From Hetaerina americana (taxonomy: Eukaryota > Arthropoda > Insecta > Odonata > Calopterygidae): a DNA stretch of 64,000 nucleotides. The notes beneath the pieces were generated by a model. The model was given only the letters and a program-made list of their open reading frames with translations, had not been told where the DNA came from and ran no database searches. A program made the translations under genes and the position numbers. Location: the NCBI GenBank assembly GCA_022747635.1, contig JAKTNV010000023.1, positions 5,520,348 to 5,584,347 on the forward strand, read 5' to 3'. Of the stretch, positions 61,337-64,000 are shown one piece after another; positions within the stretch are counted from its first letter, which is position 1; every line of letters starts with the position of its first letter.

Positions 61337-61946
61337 AGTATTTTCAATTTTCTTCCATATCTGTAACTTAAATACTGCAATGAGCTAGGTAGTATTCGGA
61401 ACAATTTGGCGAACCAGTTTCCTATTGTGTTATGTATAAAAGAAAATGACAATAAAAAATCTGAAAATAGAAAGAGACAATAAATACTAATGCTAGCATA
61501 AATTAGGAGTTTAATATAACCATTATTACCTATTTAATGTACGTATGCGTGTATTAGTGTGTCCATACATTTTATAGTGCATGAATATGCATTTGTTTGT
61601 ATGTTGGTGAATATATACATATATTTAAAGTAGTGGAGGCTATATTTAAGGGTAGACATATCGCTCTAGTTAGATGAATTGGCTCTAAATGTTGGTAGTT
61701 CAAGGTGTATTACTCTTGAGTCCGATAAATGGTAACTACTTCATAAGTATGTGAACATGTTTTTTCAGTAATATGTCTCGTGTGTTAGTGCGCGACTTTG
61801 TCTGTTCGAATACCGTGCATGCCTAGTGTGGACACACCCCGTACCATACACCTTCCTAGGTGTTCATGTAATATTCTATAGATGTATATTGCTATTGCCT
61901 GTATGTTTTTACCGATGCACATAAACTGATGAAATCGATGCATTGT
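61337..61946 (+). other. 610-bp block present in B, absent in A
   Basis: Lies between tcttttgattt and cttggcattcc, which are adjacent in copy A (6092/6093). No target-site duplication or inverted ends are visible, so it may be a deletion in A rather than an insertion in B. The sequence is AT-rich with no recognised motif. Confidence 0.8.
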
Positions 61947-62230
61947 CTTGGCATTCCATGGGTGGCCTGTACTTTTTCTGGGATAGTTTGTTTGCCCTTG
62001 AGGTCTTTTGCAGACAAAGTGGTAACAAGAAGGTAGCCTCAATGGTTTTCCTATCGTTGGCGTTCCCATGTTGGCTTCAGAATATATCACCGCGCCTTCA
62101 TAATCCCCAAAACTTGCAAAATTGCATGCAAAACCTTCAAATATAGGTTTAGCATGCGGTTTTATTCTAAAATATGGGTGGTGACCTAACACCCCTTGAT
62201 GGATTGCAGAATATTATGTAGATGTAGATG
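61947..62230 (+). mobile_element. Possible LINE 3' end (copy B)
   Basis: Counterpart of 6093-6375, ending ttatgtagatgtagatg. A one-base difference near 62017 changes the minus-strand frame relative to A, which argues against that frame being under selection. Confidence 0.4.
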
Positions 62231-63665
62231 CACTTGAAAATATACGTTAAAAAGAAATGCAGGCTTCTCGGAACTAGAGGTAGCTGTGGGCCTGAGAGCG
62301 TTTTAGTCACTGGGCTATGAATCCGTGACATTAAAAGAAATGGCTAATGAGTATTCTTTCCTTGTACCCTTTACTTATTTATAGAAATCCACGATGCGAT
62401 CTTTTCACGAAGAAGTTGTTTCGAAGACAAAGAGGTATAATAACGGTTAATACGACCATGGATTTGGTTTGGATGTATCATCAGCAAGTTAGTTGAAGAG
62501 AAATGAAGAGAGGAAAAGGAAACCCCAATTGGTCGTCCTTCAATCGACTAATAACTTTTCATAAAGAGGAAGCAAATAGTCATGATCTTCTCTGAGTTCG
62601 TAATTTCTTCAATGGAAATGTCTAACAATTGAGTCAACTTCCCCTTTTATATTTGTAAATAAGGCCAGTTTAAACGTTAGAGGTTTTGTGTCCCTTAAAG
62701 GCAAGCGACATCGACCTTCAAAACATCGAGATAGCCCTGTGGCACTAAACCATGAAATGCCCGCGGAATTATATATTTCTTAGAACGGTGGACATCCTAA
62801 TATCAGAGGTTACGTATTACTTCGGCGGCATCGAACGGAGTTCCGTCTCTTCCCTCACAGTAGGCAAAGCACGAAAGAGCGTAAAGCGTTGCCCGCGCCG
62901 TGTGTCACATTGCCCTTTCGTTGTTTTTGTTTCTTGTCCGTTCCCATCCAATATGTAAAATGTGTCCAAGCTCTGTATATCTGTGGATGCTCAATATAGT
63001 TTCATTTCGTCGTACCGTCTGTGACGCTGCGTGATTGTGACCCAGCAGACGTGCATGTTTATTTTAACCTGGTGTCTATTCGTGACAAGTGGTAGGTGTG
63101 CTGTCGCCTTTGGAGTTGTTATTAAGAGCTAGGGGTCATGCGAGAGGGTAATTGGTGTCAACCATCCAAGTGCATTTAATGTTGTGCAGATGCTTTTGAT
63201 AATATTTCAGTAGAAGTAGTCATACAAAGGTTTATATTTTCCTCAAGGGAATAAATCAAATTATATCCAGACTTGAATCTCGATACTCTACAGCATAATT
63301 TTGTAATGCTCTTTGGAAAAACTTTGATCGAAAACTGCGGGTGTTGAGGAGAAAAAATATATTCACACGCATGTATGGCTACTGCGGGATGCTGCTCTAA
63401 TCATGAAAGCAAAATCCTTGCCCCTATTATGCTCGCTAATTGTTCAAATATTTGCATAAACCTAGTTTCACTTGTACGGCCGCCATCTTGAATTAAAAAT
63501 TCAAATTCAAAAGATCGATTAACTAAAACAGTTTCAGGTTGTAATACCTGCGACAGTAGAAGACTTAATTATAATTTATGAATTATAAAATAATTGATAA
63601 GGAACTAATTGCATCCCATACATTCGTCCGAGAAAATGAATTCATATATGAAATAAGAAATGAAA

Positions 63666-63785
63666 CATATTACGTAGTGATTGCGCCACAAGCAAATTTC
63701 CGGTGTTTTAGCCGCTACCCCTGGCAGTTGACGCCTGAACTCGGTCGTGGACGGACGTGCCAGCAGTTCTTCGATATGGCATGTA
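63666..63785 (+). repeat. Dispersed coding-like module (plus copy, B)
   Basis: Counterpart of 7811-7930; the 125-codon frame 63578-63955 is unchanged. Confidence 0.55.
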
Positions 63786-64000
63786 ACTCTACGAAACTTG
63801 TTCAGAATAATTATAATCAATCTTTCGTAATTTCAAAGCTAACCTTAATGATAGATGCATCTAGATTTTTTAGAACTAGGTATCGGATATATCTCCAAAT
63901 TATTTTTTATCCACAGATTTCAGCCCTTGTTCCGGACGTGATTTTCTACTGCTAGCCGTTGAACCTTGAATACGTCGGAATTGCACCTAGTCCCTTCCTG

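Larger units (their letters stand above)
54597..64000 (+). repeat. Segmental direct repeat, copy B
   Basis: Second copy of 1-8145, running to the window edge. Relative to A it has a 223-bp foldback (55258-55480), a 352-bp shorter SINE region, a 753-bp mariner (60447-61199) and a 610-bp block (61337-61946). Apart from these, the sequence is near identical. Confidence 0.97.

Overview
Kind of DNA. The window looks like transposon-rich intergenic DNA from an arthropod, probably an insect. It is AT-rich and intron/UTR-like. There are no operons or ribosome-binding sites. It carries a mixture typical of large arthropod genomes: mariner, Penelope-like elements (PLEs) with a GIY-YIG endonuclease, several non-LTR retrotransposon lineages, tRNA-derived SINEs, and gag/RT-RNase H retroelements. 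I found no intact host gene. The only host-like coding signal is a broken set of EGF-like (fibulin-type) exon fragments at about 47.7-48.9 kb on the minus strand.

Layout. 1-8145 (copy A) is repeated almost exactly at 54597-64000 (copy B). The window therefore starts and ends inside the same sequence, as one unit of a direct duplication with a period of about 54.6-55.9 kb, or as an assembly duplication. Copies A and B carry a family of about 300-bp tRNA-derived SINEs and differ by clean insertions: a 753-bp deleted mariner in B, a 223-bp foldback in B, and a SINE-site rearrangement. A third, older partial copy (C, 42567-44200) is bracketed by 51-bp direct repeats.

Middle. 10.4-11.3 kb: 5'-truncated PLE (minus). 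15.7-17.7 kb: jockey/CR1-like LINE fragments in tandem (minus). 17.7-18.0 kb: foldback with 100-bp arms. 18.0-22.8 kb: L1/Tx1-like LINE with intact ORF1 and an ORF2 that has lost most of its endonuclease. 22.8 kb: tRNA-like sequence. 23.2-23.4 kb: foldback with hammerhead-like motifs. 23.6-25.4 kb: decayed gag/RT/RNase H element. 26.7-27.8 kb: decayed PLE. 30.6-33.1 kb: compact element with open gag and RT-RNase H frames between perfect 32-bp direct repeats and no recognisable integrase, protease or tyrosine recombinase. 36.1 kb: a second type of SINE. 46.2-47.5 kb: two LINE 3' fragments. 52.3 and 53.5 kb: mariner and RT remnants.

How the parts relate. Most features are independent insertions. 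The best candidate for something unusual is the 30.6-33.1 kb element. Its older relative at 23.6-25.4 kb has the same domain order and also shows no integrase. Coordinates of decayed elements are approximate, and identities were judged by eye from short motifs.
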